DNA of 64,000 bases from Mycolicibacterium litorale (GCF_010731695.1 NZ_AP022586.1:1302001-1366000); one strand, 5' to 3'; positions 10,449-20,119 are shown, counted from the first letter of the stretch. The notes: generated by a model from the letters alone, not told the origin. Numbers and translations are program-made.

Positions 10449-11026
10449 CGCGTGGGCGTCACCGTCACGCTGAACTGGTCTTCGATCTGGCGCTGGAACT
10501 GCTCCTGGCACTGCTGCTGCGCCTCGGTGTCGTTACCGGCCTGCTGCAGGCAGTCGAACAGATCGCCGGCCCCGACTTCGCGGGCGAACATCACCGTCAA
10601 GGCGATCGCGACGATGCCGACCACGACGCCGAGCACACCGAGCACGATGCCGGCCAGCGCCACGCCGCCGTTGGTCGCTTCGCCGCGCTTGGCCCGGCCC
10701 CGGCCGATGACGCCGAGGATCACCGCGACGACTCCCAGCACGATGCCGCCGAAGACCGAGAGCAGACCGACGATCGCGACGATCAGCGAGGCGATGCCCA
10801 GGCCGTTCTTCGGGGCGGATTGCGCCGGGTAGCCGCCGGGCGGGTAGCCCCCCGGCGGGTAGCCGCCGTACTGTCCCTGCGGCGGTGGTGGATAGCTGCC
10901 CGGGTATGCGCCGTACTGATAGGGCTGCTGCGGTGGGTACGGGTACTGCTGCTGCGCGGGATTCGGCGGTGGCGGGGGCGGCGGCGGTGCCGACGGGGAC
11001 TGTTCGGGCTTGTCCGACTCGGTCAT
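10445..11026 (-). CDS. Proline-rich DUF4190 membrane protein
   Basis: A 193-residue protein. The N-terminal 75 residues are Pro/Tyr/Gly/Gln-rich, with an uninterrupted run of prolines and repeats of PPGGY. Two hydrophobic segments follow (LGIASLIVAIVGLLSVFGG and GVALAGIVLGVLGVVVGIV), joined by a short basic loop (GRGRAKRGEATN), which is the DUF4190 pattern. The C-terminal tail carries two cysteines and is probably extracytoplasmic. The ATG at 11026 is chosen because the frame upstream of it does not look like protein. Function unknown. Confidence 0.82.
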   Translation of the reverse strand: MTESDKPEQSPSAPPPPPPPPNPAQQQYPYPPQQPYQYGAYPGSYPPPPQGQYGGYPPGGYPPGGYPAQSAPKNGLGIASLIVAIVGLLSVFGGIVLGVVAVILGVIGRGRAKRGEATNGGVALAGIVLGVLGVVVGIVAIALTVMFAREVGAGDLFDCLQQAGNDTEAQQQCQEQFQRQIEDQFSVTVTPTR

Positions 11027-11036
11027 GGTGCTGACG

Positions 11037-12563
11037 TTACCTGCTGGCAGCCAGATTGAGGCGCAGACAGGCAACGGCATCGTCGGGCAGGTGGTGGGTG
11101 GCCACCACGACGGTGCGGTCGGCGGGGAAAAGTGCACCGGGAGTGAGCAGTTCGGTCAGCAGCCGCGCGGCGTCGTCGGCGTCGAGGTGCTCGGTCGGTT
11201 CGTCGAGCAGGACGACGGGGAACGCCGAGACGAGCGCGCGGGCGAGCAGCAGCCGCCGGCGCTGGCCGGCGGACACCGCCGCGGCACCGCCGACCAGGAG
11301 CGTCGACAGCCCGTCGGGCAGGCCGTCGAGCCATGCGCGCAGGCCCACCTTGTCGAGGGCCGAACGGAGCTCGTCGTCGGTGGCGTCGCCGCGGGCGACC
11401 AGCAGGTTGTCCCGGACGGTGGTGCCGAACAGGTGGGCGTCCTCGGCGAAAAACGCGCGGGCGCCGGTGAAGTCGTCGGCGCGCTCGGCCATCGCCATCA
11501 GCAGCGTGGTTTTGCCCGAACCGCTCGGTCCGGTGACGGCCACCCGGTCACCGGGACTCAGGGGGATCGGCGGGACGACGGGGCGGGGCCGCGCGCCGGG
11601 TGCGGGCCGGGTGAGGTCGTGCAACCGGCGGGCGGCGATGCGGGACCGGCTGAGCTGTACCGCGGCGGCGGGCAGCGCGGTGGTCGCCTCGAACGCCGAC
11701 AGCGGCAGCAGCATGAGGATCGCCACCGTCGTCGGAGCCACCGACGCGGCCAGGGCGATGCCGGCCACCGCGGAGCCCAGCACGGCGGCGCCCATCGCCG
11801 CCCCGGGGACGGCGGCGGCCAGGGCCGCGGGGGCGGCGGCGCGATCGGACGCGTCGCCCCAATCGCGCTGTCGGCGTTGGGCTTCGGCGACCACCCCGTC
11901 GAGCCGGCCGCTCACCCGAAGTTCCGGTGCGTGCTCGAGGGCGAGCATCATCGCGACATCGCGTTCGGCGCGGTGGGCCACGGCGGCGTTCTCCGCCGCG
12001 GTGACCGCCCGCGCGGCTTGTGCGGGCGCGACGACGCCGGCGACGATCAGGCAGCCGGCCAGCAGTGCCGCGGACGCCGGCGAGATGACCACGAGCACCG
12101 CGACCGCCGCCACCGACAGCACCACAGCCACCGCGATCGGCAGCACCGCGCGCACGATGACGTCGGCGAGATCGTCGACCGACGCCCCGACCCGGGAGAC
12201 CAGTTCGCCGCCGGGCAGCCGCATCGACACCTCCGGCGGCGCCGCGGCGAGGGTGCGGTACAGCCCCGTCCTGGCGTTGCCCGCGGCCCGCAGCGCGGTG
12301 TCGTGTGCGGCCAGTCGCTGGCAGTAGCCGAGTACGCCGCGGGAGATGCCCAGCGCTCGCACCGCGACAGCAGCCACGCTGAGGTCGAGTACCGGCGGCA
12401 TCTGCCAGGCGCGGGTGATCAACCACGCGGCGATGGCGGCCAGCGCCAGCGCGCTGCCCAGCGACAGCACGCCCAGCAGCGTGGCGAGCAGCAGTCGTCC
12501 CTTCCGAGGCCGCAGCAGGTCCACGGTCATGCGCAGCAGCGGGTCAGTGGTCGGCAAGGACAT
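11037..12563 (-). CDS. cydC: Heterodimeric ABC exporter subunit CydC
   Basis: A 508-residue fused permease/ATPase. CydDC exports reductant thiols or haem-related cargo and is needed to assemble cytochrome bd. The membrane domain spans about residues 15-290. The ATPase domain has Walker A TGPSGSGKTT, signature VSAGQRRRLLLA and Walker B VVLLDEPTEHLDADD followed by a THH switch. The start at ATG 12563 overlaps the end of cydD by 20 bp, so the two subunits are translationally coupled. It is the last gene of the cydABDC cluster. The frame stays open upstream inside cydD, but that extension is only a shadow of cydD. Confidence 0.93.
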   Translation of the reverse strand: MSLPTTDPLLRMTVDLLRPRKGRLLLATLLGVLSLGSALALAAIAAWLITRAWQMPPVLDLSVAAVAVRALGISRGVLGYCQRLAAHDTALRAAGNARTGLYRTLAAAPPEVSMRLPGGELVSRVGASVDDLADVIVRAVLPIAVAVVLSVAAVAVLVVISPASAALLAGCLIVAGVVAPAQAARAVTAAENAAVAHRAERDVAMMLALEHAPELRVSGRLDGVVAEAQRRQRDWGDASDRAAAPAALAAAVPGAAMGAAVLGSAVAGIALAASVAPTTVAILMLLPLSAFEATTALPAAAVQLSRSRIAARRLHDLTRPAPGARPRPVVPPIPLSPGDRVAVTGPSGSGKTTLLMAMAERADDFTGARAFFAEDAHLFGTTVRDNLLVARGDATDDELRSALDKVGLRAWLDGLPDGLSTLLVGGAAAVSAGQRRRLLLARALVSAFPVVLLDEPTEHLDADDAARLLTELLTPGALFPADRTVVVATHHLPDDAVACLRLNLAASR

Positions 12564-14109
12564 CGGCCCCCATCCGGATGACGTGATCGCCGATCGACAG
12601 CACCGGGTCACGGTGCCCGACCACCAGGACGGTCGCCCCGGCGCGGGCCCGCGCGGCGATCGCGGCCAGGACGCGCGCCTCGAGTGCCGCGTCGAGGTGG
12701 GCGGTCGGTTCATCGAGCAGCAGCACCGCGGCGGCCGATCCGAAGGCCCGCGCCAGTCCCAGGCGCTGCCGCTGGCCGAGTGACAATCCGACCCCGTCGC
12801 GGCCCAGCAGGGTGTCGAGGCCGTCGGGAAGCCCTGCCAGCACGTCGTCGAATCCGCTTTCGCGACAGGCGGATTCGAGATCAACGAGAGGCCCGAACAG
12901 CTCGAGGTTGGCGCGCACGGTGCCGGGGATGAGCACCGGCCGGTGCGGCAGCCAAGCGAGCTGCCTCCACCACTCGGTCGGATCGAGGTCCGCGACGTCC
13001 ACACCGGCCACGGTGACTCTCCCCGACAGCGGGGAGGCCAGCCCGAGGATCGCCTGCAGTGTGGTGGATTTCCCGCAGCCGTTCGGACCGGTGAGCACCG
13101 TGACACGGCCGGGCAGCAGATCGGCTCGCAGGCTGTCCACATGGATCGCCGCACCGCGGGCGTCGAGGGTTCGGGTGCCCGACGGCGTCGACGCGCCCTG
13201 CTGCAGGAGGGCCAGAGCCCGGTCGGCAGCGGCCTTTCCGTCCTGGGCGGCGTGGAACTCGACGCCGACGCGGCGCAGCGGCCAGAACACTTCGGGGGCC
13301 AGCAGCAGCGCGGCGAGACCGGCGAACAGGGTCATGTCCCCGAACACCAGCCGCAGTCCGACGCTGACCGCCACCAGCGCGACGCCGAGGGTGGCCAGCA
13401 GTTCGAGGACGAGCGCGGACAGGAACGCCACCCGCAGCGTCGCCATCGCCGAGCGGCGGTGGGCGGCGGACAGTTCGGCGATGCGCTGCCCGGAACCGGC
13501 GGCGCGGCCGAGCGCGGTCAGAGTCGGGATTCCGGCGACCAGGTCGAGCAGCCGGGACTGCAGCGTCGTCATCGCCGCCAGTGCCGCCGCCGACCGCTCA
13601 CGGGTGACCAGACCGATCAGGATCATGAAGATCGGGATGAGCGGCAACGCGATCAGCACGATGACCGCGGACCGCCAGTCGACCAGCGCGATCACGAATA
13701 CCGCTGCGGGCGTGAGGATCCCGCTGAGGAACACCGCGGGCAGATAGCCGGTGAAGAACGGCCGCAGGCCGTCGAGACCGCGGCCGATCACCGTGGCCGC
13801 CTCGTCGCGCACCGCTGCCAGTCGCCGCGGCGGCAGCGCGGTCACCGCCCGCAGCACCTGCGCGGACAGCTCGGCGATCACCGCGGTCGCACCTCGCTGC
13901 GACAGCCGGCCCTGCTGCCACTGGGCCAGGAAGCGCAGCGTCCACAGCGCGGCGAGCAGCGCCAGCATCGGAAGCCACGCGGTCACCGACCGCGACGCCG
14001 GGTCGGTGATCACCCCGGCGACCACGCGGGCGAGCACCACCGCCGACGCGATGGTCGCGGCGGTGATCAGCACACCGCACAGCACCGACGCGGCCAGGTA
14101 GCGCCGCAT
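12544..14109 (-). CDS. cydD: Heterodimeric ABC exporter subunit CydD
   Basis: A 521-residue ABC exporter half, partner of CydC. The membrane domain occupies about residues 1-300. The ATPase domain shows Walker A TGPNGCGKST, signature LSLGQRQRLGLA and Walker B AVLLLDEPTAHLD with the VGHRD switch. ATG 14109 lies 23 bp after the cydB stop and begins MRRYLAAS. The frame is open further upstream but contains no ATG or GTG codon close by, only residues that would overlap cydB. M. tuberculosis CydD has a similar length (about 527, from memory). Confidence 0.92.
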   Translation of the reverse strand: MRRYLAASVLCGVLITAATIASAVVLARVVAGVITDPASRSVTAWLPMLALLAALWTLRFLAQWQQGRLSQRGATAVIAELSAQVLRAVTALPPRRLAAVRDEAATVIGRGLDGLRPFFTGYLPAVFLSGILTPAAVFVIALVDWRSAVIVLIALPLIPIFMILIGLVTRERSAAALAAMTTLQSRLLDLVAGIPTLTALGRAAGSGQRIAELSAAHRRSAMATLRVAFLSALVLELLATLGVALVAVSVGLRLVFGDMTLFAGLAALLLAPEVFWPLRRVGVEFHAAQDGKAAADRALALLQQGASTPSGTRTLDARGAAIHVDSLRADLLPGRVTVLTGPNGCGKSTTLQAILGLASPLSGRVTVAGVDVADLDPTEWWRQLAWLPHRPVLIPGTVRANLELFGPLVDLESACRESGFDDVLAGLPDGLDTLLGRDGVGLSLGQRQRLGLARAFGSAAAVLLLDEPTAHLDAALEARVLAAIAARARAGATVLVVGHRDPVLSIGDHVIRMGADVLADH

Positions 14110-14132
14110 CGCCGGTGACGTGCGCCAGGGGT

Positions 14133-15185
14133 TCAGCTCGGCCGCCTCTCGAGTCCGACGGGAGCCGGAATGCGTTCGGCCGAAATGCGTTTGCTGAACA
14201 CCCAGTACGTCCAGCCCTGGTAGGCCACCACCAGCGGCGCGAAGATCAGCGCCGCCCAGCTCATGATTTTCAGCGTGTAGGGCGACGACGACGCGTTGTG
14301 GATGGTCAGGCTCCACGCGGGATCGAGGGTCGACGGGATCAACTGCGGATAGAGCGAACCGAACAGCAGCACGACCACGGCGGCCACGACGACGGTGGTG
14401 TAGGCGAATGCCCAGCCCTCACCCGTGCGGCTCCACACCCGGACGACCGCGGCCACCTGCGCGACGAGCGTGAGGGCCAGCACCCACCACGTCCAGCTCT
14501 TGCCGTAGGACAGTTGGGTCCAGACCCCGAACCCGGCGACCAGCGCGGTGGCAGGCAGTGCGAGTGCGCCGGCGAACCGCAGCGCGTCCTCGCGAACGGC
14601 CCCTTCGGTTTTCAGTGCGGTGAACACCGCGCCGTGCAGCAGGAACAACCCACAGGTGGCCAGGCCGCCGAGCAGCGTGTAGCCGTTGAGCAGGTCGCCG
14701 ATCGCCAGGTGCACCTGCTTGTCGGCGTCGACGGGCAGGCCCCGCACCAGCGCGGCGAACGCCACACCCCACAGCACCGCGGGAACCCACGACCCCACGG
14801 CGATACCGATGTCGGCCCAGCGGCGCCAGCCGGGATCGTCGATCTTGCCGCGCCATTCGATGGCCACCACCCGCAGGATCATCGCGAACAGGATGGCCAA
14901 CAGCGGCAGGTAGAGCCCGGAGAACATGCTGGCGTACATGTCGGGGAACGCGGCGAACATCGCGCCGCCCGCGGTGATGAGCCAGACCTCGTTGCCGTCC
15001 CACACCGGGCCGATCGTGTTCAGCGCGGTGCGCCGGTGGACCTCGGCGGCCTCGGGCCCGCGGTCACGGGCGGCGCGGCCGAAGAAGTTCATCAGCATCC
15101 CGACGCCGAAGTCGAAGCCCTCGAGGACGAAGAAGCCGAGGAACAGCGCCCCCAGCAGGAGGAACCAGAGTTCTTGCAGTCCCAT
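14133..15185 (-). CDS. cydB: Cytochrome bd ubiquinol/menaquinol oxidase subunit II
   Basis: A 350-residue integral membrane protein with about nine helices. It is the structural partner of CydA in the high-affinity bd oxidase. The N-terminus LQELWFLLLGALFLGFFVLEG followed by FDFGVGML is typical of CydB, and the WDGNEVWLI motif is conserved in the family. ATG 15185 lies 13 bp after the cydA stop; the open frame upstream of it belongs to cydA territory. Located in the plasma membrane. The order A-B-D-C matches other actinobacteria. Confidence 0.96.
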   Translation of the reverse strand: MGLQELWFLLLGALFLGFFVLEGFDFGVGMLMNFFGRAARDRGPEAAEVHRRTALNTIGPVWDGNEVWLITAGGAMFAAFPDMYASMFSGLYLPLLAILFAMILRVVAIEWRGKIDDPGWRRWADIGIAVGSWVPAVLWGVAFAALVRGLPVDADKQVHLAIGDLLNGYTLLGGLATCGLFLLHGAVFTALKTEGAVREDALRFAGALALPATALVAGFGVWTQLSYGKSWTWWVLALTLVAQVAAVVRVWSRTGEGWAFAYTTVVVAAVVVLLFGSLYPQLIPSTLDPAWSLTIHNASSSPYTLKIMSWAALIFAPLVVAYQGWTYWVFSKRISAERIPAPVGLERRPS

Positions 15186-15198
15186 TGCCGTCACCACC

Positions 15199-16668
15199 TC
15201 AGTACGCGAAGGACAACGGTGCGACCTCGTCGTCACCGGGCGGCTCGGGTGGCGTGGGCTCGCAGTCGTGTTCCTGGGGGCCCTGGGCGACGTAGCGCCG
15301 CAGCAGCCAGAACCAGATCACCGCGAGCACGGCGTAGACCAGCGTCAGCGTCACCAGTGAGGTCACCACCATGCCGACGGAGTGCCCGGACACGCCTTCG
15401 GCCACGGTGAGCCGCACGCTGAGGTCGCCGTCGAGGTTGGGCACCACCACCCAGGGTTGCCGGCCCATCTCGGTGAAGATCCAGCCGGCGCTGTTGGCCA
15501 GGAACGGGGTGGGAAGTGTCGCCAGCGCGAAGCGGGCCAGCCAGCGCTGATCGGCGACGCGGCCGCGACGGGTCAGCCACAGCGCCGCCGCCGCGAACAG
15601 TACGGGTACCGCCAGGAAGCCGATCATCGCCCGGAACGACCAGTAGGTGACGAACAGGTTGGGCCGGTAGTCGCCTGGCCCGAAGTCCTGCTCGTACTGC
15701 TGCTGCAGGTCTTCGACGCCCTCGAGGTGAACGCCGCTGAACTCGCCTTCGGCCAGGAACGGCAGCACGTAGGGCACTTCGATGAGGTGGACGACGCTGT
15801 CGCAGTTGTTGTGGGTGCCGACGGTCAGTACCGAGAAGTCAGGGTCGGTTGCGCTGTGGCACAACGATTCCGCCGACGCCATCTTCATCGGTTGCTGTTC
15901 GAACATCAGCTTGCCCTGGACGTCACCGGTGTAGAAGAGCGCGCCGGCGGAGGCGATCGCGACCAGGCAGCCGAGGATGGTGGCCGGCCGGTAGAGGGCG
16001 GCCGCATCGTGTTTGTCGGCCGGCGTCCGCCCGGTGCGGTGTGACCGCACCATCCACCAGGCGCACACACACGCCACGAACGTGCCCGCGGTCAGGAAGG
16101 ATCCGGCCACCGCGTGGGTGAACGCGGCGATCGCGGTGTTGTTGGTGAACAGCGCGACGATGCTGGTGAGTTCGGCACGGCCGGTCTCCGGGTTGAACCG
16201 CGCGCCGACCGGGTGCTGCATGAACGAGTTCGCCGCGATGATGAAGAACGCCGACATGTTCACCGCGATCGCCACGACCCAGATGCAGCCCAGGTGCACC
16301 AGGCGGGGGAGTCGGGTCCAGCCGAAAATCCACAGCCCGATGAAGGTGGATTCGAAGAAGAAGGCCGCCAGGCCTTCCATCGCCAGCGGGGCGCCGAAGA
16401 CGTCACCGACGAAGCGGGAGTACTCGCTCCAGTTCATCCCGAACTGGAACTCCTGGACGATGCCGGTGGCGACGCCGATGGCGAAGTTGATCAGAAAGAG
16501 TTTCCCGAAGAACCGGGTGAGGCGGTACCAGCTGGAGTTGCCGGTGACGACCCACATCGTCTGCATCACCGCGACGAGCGGGGCCAGGCCGATGGTCAGC
16601 GGAACGAAGATGAAGTGGTAGACGGTGGTGATGCCGAACTGCCACCGCGACACGTCCAAAGCGTCCAT
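15199..16668 (-). CDS. cydA: Cytochrome bd oxidase subunit I
   Basis: A 489-residue haem-bearing subunit that oxidises menaquinol and reduces oxygen to water without proton pumping; important at low oxygen and under respiratory stress. Conserved ligands are visible: His18 in TVYHFIFVPLTIG (haem b595), the His in AAFTHAVAGSFLTAG (haem b558) and the Met in FTEMGRQPWVV. The quinol loop is the short type found in actinobacteria, containing LEGVEDLQQQYEQDFG. First gene of cydABDC; ATG 16668 is well placed at the conserved N-terminus. Confidence 0.97.
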   Translation of the reverse strand: MDALDVSRWQFGITTVYHFIFVPLTIGLAPLVAVMQTMWVVTGNSSWYRLTRFFGKLFLINFAIGVATGIVQEFQFGMNWSEYSRFVGDVFGAPLAMEGLAAFFFESTFIGLWIFGWTRLPRLVHLGCIWVVAIAVNMSAFFIIAANSFMQHPVGARFNPETGRAELTSIVALFTNNTAIAAFTHAVAGSFLTAGTFVACVCAWWMVRSHRTGRTPADKHDAAALYRPATILGCLVAIASAGALFYTGDVQGKLMFEQQPMKMASAESLCHSATDPDFSVLTVGTHNNCDSVVHLIEVPYVLPFLAEGEFSGVHLEGVEDLQQQYEQDFGPGDYRPNLFVTYWSFRAMIGFLAVPVLFAAAALWLTRRGRVADQRWLARFALATLPTPFLANSAGWIFTEMGRQPWVVVPNLDGDLSVRLTVAEGVSGHSVGMVVTSLVTLTLVYAVLAVIWFWLLRRYVAQGPQEHDCEPTPPEPPGDDEVAPLSFAY

Positions 16669-16697
16669 CTGACCCTACTTCCGCGGCAGCGCCGCCG

Positions 16698-16720
16698 CAC
16701 TACGACAGAGTGTAGTAGTG
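16698..16720 (-). promoter_or_regulatory. Putative cydA promoter with inverted repeat
   Basis: On the minus strand TACACT (16714 to 16709) fits the TANNNT -10 consensus, placing transcription start about 35 bp before cydA. The -10 sits between CACTAC (16698-16703) and GTAGTG (16715-16720), a perfect 6-bp inverted repeat. The repeat is a plausible operator, but no regulator can be named from it. Confidence 0.35.
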
Positions 16721-16764
16721 GGCGGCGCGTACGGCCACGGGTCGGCCGGAGGCGAAGGCGTGGG

Positions 16765-17343
16765 TTACGTCACGGCGTCAGTGCGTGCGGTCCCGGTCGC
16801 CGACTCCCTGCGGATCCGGATGCCGGCGATCACCTCGGTCACCCCGATGACCACCAGGATGATGCCGGTGACCTGGGTCAGCGCGACCAGGCCTTCGAGC
16901 GGTGCGACGAACATGATGATGCCGGCGATCACGCTGATGACGCCGACGATGATCTCCCAGATGCGGCCGGGCAGGCTCGGGTCGCTGAACGCCGACATCG
17001 CGGTCGCCACACCGCGGAAGATGAAGCCGACACCGATCCAGATCGCCAGCAGATCGATGGAGTTGTTGAGGTTGATGAAGCACAGCACGGCGAGCACCAG
17101 CGCGGCGGCGCCGCTGACGAACAGCAGAGCCCGCCCGCCGAACGACGACCGCACGCTGAAGGCCAGGACGAGCTGGGCCACGCCGGTCACGAGCAGATAC
17201 GCGCCGAAGAAGACGGCCGTGACGATGATGGCCGCGCCGGGGCGTAGGAAGATGAGGACGCCGAGCAGAACCGCGAGGACACCGGAGACCACGGTGTAGA
17301 TCCACAGATGCCGCAACATGCTTGGGGCAGCGGTAGTTTGCAT
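16765..17343 (-). CDS. HdeD/DUF308 family membrane protein
   Basis: A 192-residue protein with six closely spaced hydrophobic helices arranged as three similar hairpins, the DUF308 (HdeD) architecture. It corresponds in position and size to Rv1624c of M. tuberculosis. HdeD is linked to acid resistance in E. coli, but actinobacterial homologues are uncharacterised. ATG 17343 (MQTTAAPSMLRHLW) is preferred; ATG 17364 upstream and ATG 17319 are alternatives. It is transcribed away from the amino-acid ABC operon across a 173-bp gap. Confidence 0.82.
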   Translation of the reverse strand: MQTTAAPSMLRHLWIYTVVSGVLAVLLGVLIFLRPGAAIIVTAVFFGAYLLVTGVAQLVLAFSVRSSFGGRALLFVSGAAALVLAVLCFINLNNSIDLLAIWIGVGFIFRGVATAMSAFSDPSLPGRIWEIIVGVISVIAGIIMFVAPLEGLVALTQVTGIILVVIGVTEVIAGIRIRRESATGTARTDAVT

Positions 17344-17516
17344 GCGCGCAGTGTGGCATAGCACCCGGGTGCGGGGCCGCCGATTTGGCAGTACGGCTGT
17401 GATGTCGGTGCCGGGTCGTTAATGTTCCGTTACCGGAAGTGCGTGCCGCGACGGCGATCGTTAACGTCGTCGGTTTGGAGACCGGGAACGGTCCGATGCA
17501 AGAGAAAGAGGCAACA

Positions 17517-18416
17517 GTGTCAGGTGGGAAGATGTGGCGTTTCGCGGCGATCTTTGCTGTGAGCGGCGCGATGGCGTTGTCCGGCTGCGCGCAGAACACT
17601 GACACCAGTGGTCCCGCGGAGGAGACCACGGCGGCGACGGCGGAGAAGGTCGACGAGATCGCCAACACCCTGCCGCAGCCGATCAAGGACCGCGGTTCGC
17701 TGATCGTCGGTGTCAACGTGCCGTACGCCCCGAACGAGTTCAAGGACCCCAGTGGCAAGGTCGTCGGTTTCGACGTCGACCTGATGAACGCGGTCGCCTC
17801 GACCCTGGGGGTGACGGCCGACTACCGCGAATCCGATTTCGAGAAGATCATCCCGTCCATCCAGGGCGGCACCTACGACGTCGGCATGTCGTCCTTCACC
17901 GACACCAAGGAGCGCGAGGAGTCGGTCGACTTCGTCACCTACTTCTCGGCCGGGATCCAGTGGGCGCAGAAGACGGGCGCCGGTATCGACCCGGCCAACG
18001 CCTGCGGTAAGCGGGTCGCCGTGCAGTCGACGACCATCGAGGAGACCGAGGAACTCCCCGCCAAGAGCAAGGCCTGCACCGACGCCGGCAAGCCCGCCAT
18101 CCAGATCGTGAAGTTCGATGAGCAGGACGCGGTCGCCAACGCCGTGGTGCTGGGCCAGGCCGACGCCATGTCGGCCGATTCGCCGGTCACGGCGTACGCG
18201 GTCAAACAGAGCAACGGCAAGCTCGAGGCCGCGGGCGACATCTTCGACGCGGCGCCCTACGGGTGGCCCGTCGCGAAGGGTTCGCCGCTGGCGCAGTCGC
18301 TGAAGCAGGCGCTCGAGCACCTCATCGAATCAGGTGCCTACGAGCAGATCGCGAAGAATTGGGGCGTCGAGGACGGGATGATCGACAAGCCGGTGATCAA
18401 CGGCGCGATCAACTAG
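17517..18416 (+). CDS. Amino-acid ABC transporter substrate-binding lipoprotein
   Basis: A 299-residue extracytoplasmic binding protein of the polar amino-acid family (SBP_bac_3). The GTG at 17517 has AGAAAGAGG five bases upstream, which decides the start. A signal peptide ends in the lipobox LSGC with Cys24 as lipidation site. The mature protein begins with the usual SLIVGVNVPYAPNEF strand and contains VVGFDVDLMNAVA and the YDVGMSSFTDTKERE hinge motif. The permease and ATPase genes follow directly. Glutamate, glutamine or another polar amino acid is the likely ligand; the sequence does not say which. Confidence 0.9.
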   Translation: MSGGKMWRFAAIFAVSGAMALSGCAQNTDTSGPAEETTAATAEKVDEIANTLPQPIKDRGSLIVGVNVPYAPNEFKDPSGKVVGFDVDLMNAVASTLGVTADYRESDFEKIIPSIQGGTYDVGMSSFTDTKEREESVDFVTYFSAGIQWAQKTGAGIDPANACGKRVAVQSTTIEETEELPAKSKACTDAGKPAIQIVKFDEQDAVANAVVLGQADAMSADSPVTAYAVKQSNGKLEAAGDIFDAAPYGWPVAKGSPLAQSLKQALEHLIESGAYEQIAKNWGVEDGMIDKPVINGAIN

Positions 18417-18434
18417 CAAAGCCGACCCAACACG

Positions 18435-19358
18435 ATGACCGATGTCGAACCGTCGCCGCGCGCCCAACCCGCCGCCATCGATGCCGTTCCGCTGCGACAT
18501 CCCTGGCGGTGGGTGACGGCGGTCGTCATCGTCGTCCTGGTCGCACTGTTCGTCTACGGGGCGGCGACCAACGAGGCCTACGGGTGGTCGACCTACCGGA
18601 AATACCTCTTCGACCAACGCATTTCCGAGGCGGCCTGGAACACGCTGCAGCTGACCATCTTCTCGATGGTGCTCGCGCTGGTGCTCGGGGTGATCCTGGC
18701 CGTGATGCGGCTGTCGCCGAACCCGGTGTTCAAAGCCGTTGCGTGGGTGTACCTGTGGATCTTCCGCGGGACCCCGGTGTACGTGCAGCTGGTCTTCTGG
18801 GGGCTCTTCCCCACGCTGTACCAGAACATCAGGGTCGGCATCCCGTTCGGGCCGTCGTTCTTCGAGATGAACCTGCAGGGCCTGTCGATCAGCTTCACGC
18901 TGGCGATCATCGGCCTGGGCCTCAACGAGGCCGCGTACATGGCCGAGATCATCCGTGCCGGAATCAGTTCCGTGCCGGAGGGGCAGTCCGAAGCCTCGAC
19001 GGCCCTGGGCATGTCGTGGGCGATGACGATGCGGCGCACCGTGCTTCCGCAGGCGATGCGCGTCATCATCCCGCCCACCGGCAACGAGATCATCAGCATG
19101 CTCAAGACCACGTCACTGGTGACGGCGGTGCCCTACAGCCTCGAGCTCTACGGCCGGGCCCGCGACATCGCCGGCGTGATCTTCCAGCCGATCCCGCTGC
19201 TGATGGTCGCCGCCACCTGGTACCTCGCGATCACCAGTGTGCTGATGGTCGGCCAGTACTACCTCGAGCGGTACTTCTCGCGGGGCGCGTCGCGCAAGCT
19301 GACCACCAAGCAACTCGAGGCACTCGCGCAGGCGCAGAGAGTGGGTGAACATCCGTGA
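18435..19358 (+). CDS. Amino-acid ABC transporter permease
   Basis: A 307-residue inner-membrane permease of the HisM/GlnP type. After a cytosolic N-terminus there is one early helix ([18 protein letters not shown]), then the canonical core beginning [13 protein letters not shown]. The EAA loop that docks on the ATPase reads [14 protein letters not shown]. It starts 18 bp after the binding-protein gene and its stop overlaps the ATPase start by 4 bp (GTGA). A single permease gene implies a homodimeric channel, or the ATPase may serve other permeases. Confidence 0.92.
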   Translation: MTDVEPSPRAQPAAIDAVPLRHPWRWVTAVVIVVLVALFVYGAATNEAYGWSTYRKYLFDQRISEAAWNTLQLTIFSMVLALVLGVILAVMRLSPNPVFKAVAWVYLWIFRGTPVYVQLVFWGLFPTLYQNIRVGIPFGPSFFEMNLQGLSISFTLAIIGLGLNEAAYMAEIIRAGISSVPEGQSEASTALGMSWAMTMRRTVLPQAMRVIIPPTGNEIISMLKTTSLVTAVPYSLELYGRARDIAGVIFQPIPLLMVAATWYLAITSVLMVGQYYLERYFSRGASRKLTTKQLEALAQAQRVGEHP

Positions 19359-20119
19359 CGACGCCGATGGTGAAGGCCGAGAGCGTCTGCAAGAACTTCG
19401 GCGCGCTGCAGGTGCTCAAGGGCGTGACGCTGGAGGTCGGCCGCGGCGAGGTGCTGTGCATCGTCGGGCCCTCCGGTTCCGGCAAGTCGACGTTCTTGCG
19501 GTGCATCAACCACCTCGAGCAGGTCAACGCGGGCCGCCTCTACGTGGACGGCGAGCTGGTCGGCTACCGGGAACGGGGCGGCAAACTCCACGAGCTCAAA
19601 CCCCGCGAGGCCGCCAAGCAGCGCCGCGACGTCGGCATGGTGTTCCAGCACTTCAACCTGTTCCCGCACCGCACCGCCCTCGGCAACATCGTCGAGGCGC
19701 CGGTGCACGTCAAACGGGTGAAGAAGGGCGACGCCGAGGCGCGGGCGAAGGATCTGCTGGACCTGGTCGGGCTGGCGGACAAGGCCACCGCCTATCCGGC
19801 CCAGCTCTCCGGCGGTCAGCAGCAGCGAGTGGCGATCGCCCGTGCGCTGGCGATGAACCCGAAGCTGATGCTGTTCGACGAGCCCACCTCCGCACTGGAC
19901 CCCGAACTGGTCGGCGAGGTGCTCGCGGTGATGAAGAAGCTCGCGTCGGAGGGGATGACGATGCTGGTGGTCACCCACGAGATGGGGTTCGCCAGGGAGG
20001 TCGCCGACAAGCTGGTCTTCATGGACGGCGGCGTGATCGTCGAGTCCGGGCCGCCCCGCGAGATGATGAGCAACCCGCAGCAAGAACGCACGAAAGCCTT
20101 CCTGTCCAAGGTGATGTAG
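19355..20119 (+). CDS. Amino-acid ABC transporter ATP-binding protein
   Basis: A 254-residue ATPase of the GlnQ/HisP class. Walker A is GPSGSGKST, the Q-loop region is [10 protein letters not shown], the signature is [15 protein letters not shown] and Walker B is [14 protein letters not shown], followed by the VTHEMGFA switch. An insertion after the first strand (about residues 68-88, rich in Arg/Lys/Glu) resembles that of other actinobacterial members. The GTG start overlaps the permease stop. The next gene, a histidine kinase, begins on the base after its stop, so all genes to 21917 are probably one transcript. Confidence 0.93.
   Translation: MTTPMVKAESVCKNFGALQVLKGVTLEVGRGEVLCIVGPSGSGKSTFLRCINHLEQVNAGRLYVDGELVGYRERGGKLHELKPREAAKQRRDVGMVFQHFNLFPHRTALGNIVEAPVHVKRVKKGDAEARAKDLLDLVGLADKATAYPAQLSGGQQQRVAIARALAMNPKLMLFDEPTSALDPELVGEVLAVMKKLASEGMTMLVVTHEMGFAREVADKLVFMDGGVIVESGPPREMMSNPQQERTKAFLSKVM

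Noticed and set aside
10838..10880. Short tandem DNA repeats in the DUF4190 gene
   Set aside because: They encode the PPGGY repeats of a proline-rich segment, so they are explained by the protein.
12564..13154. N-terminal extension of cydC into cydD
   Set aside because: The frame is open but lies inside the cydD ATPase domain in another frame; the conserved CydC sequence begins at ATG 12563.
14115..15410. 431-codon plus-strand frame across cydB and the end of cydA
   Set aside because: Low-complexity Gln/Arg/Gly/His sequence opposite conserved membrane-protein genes.
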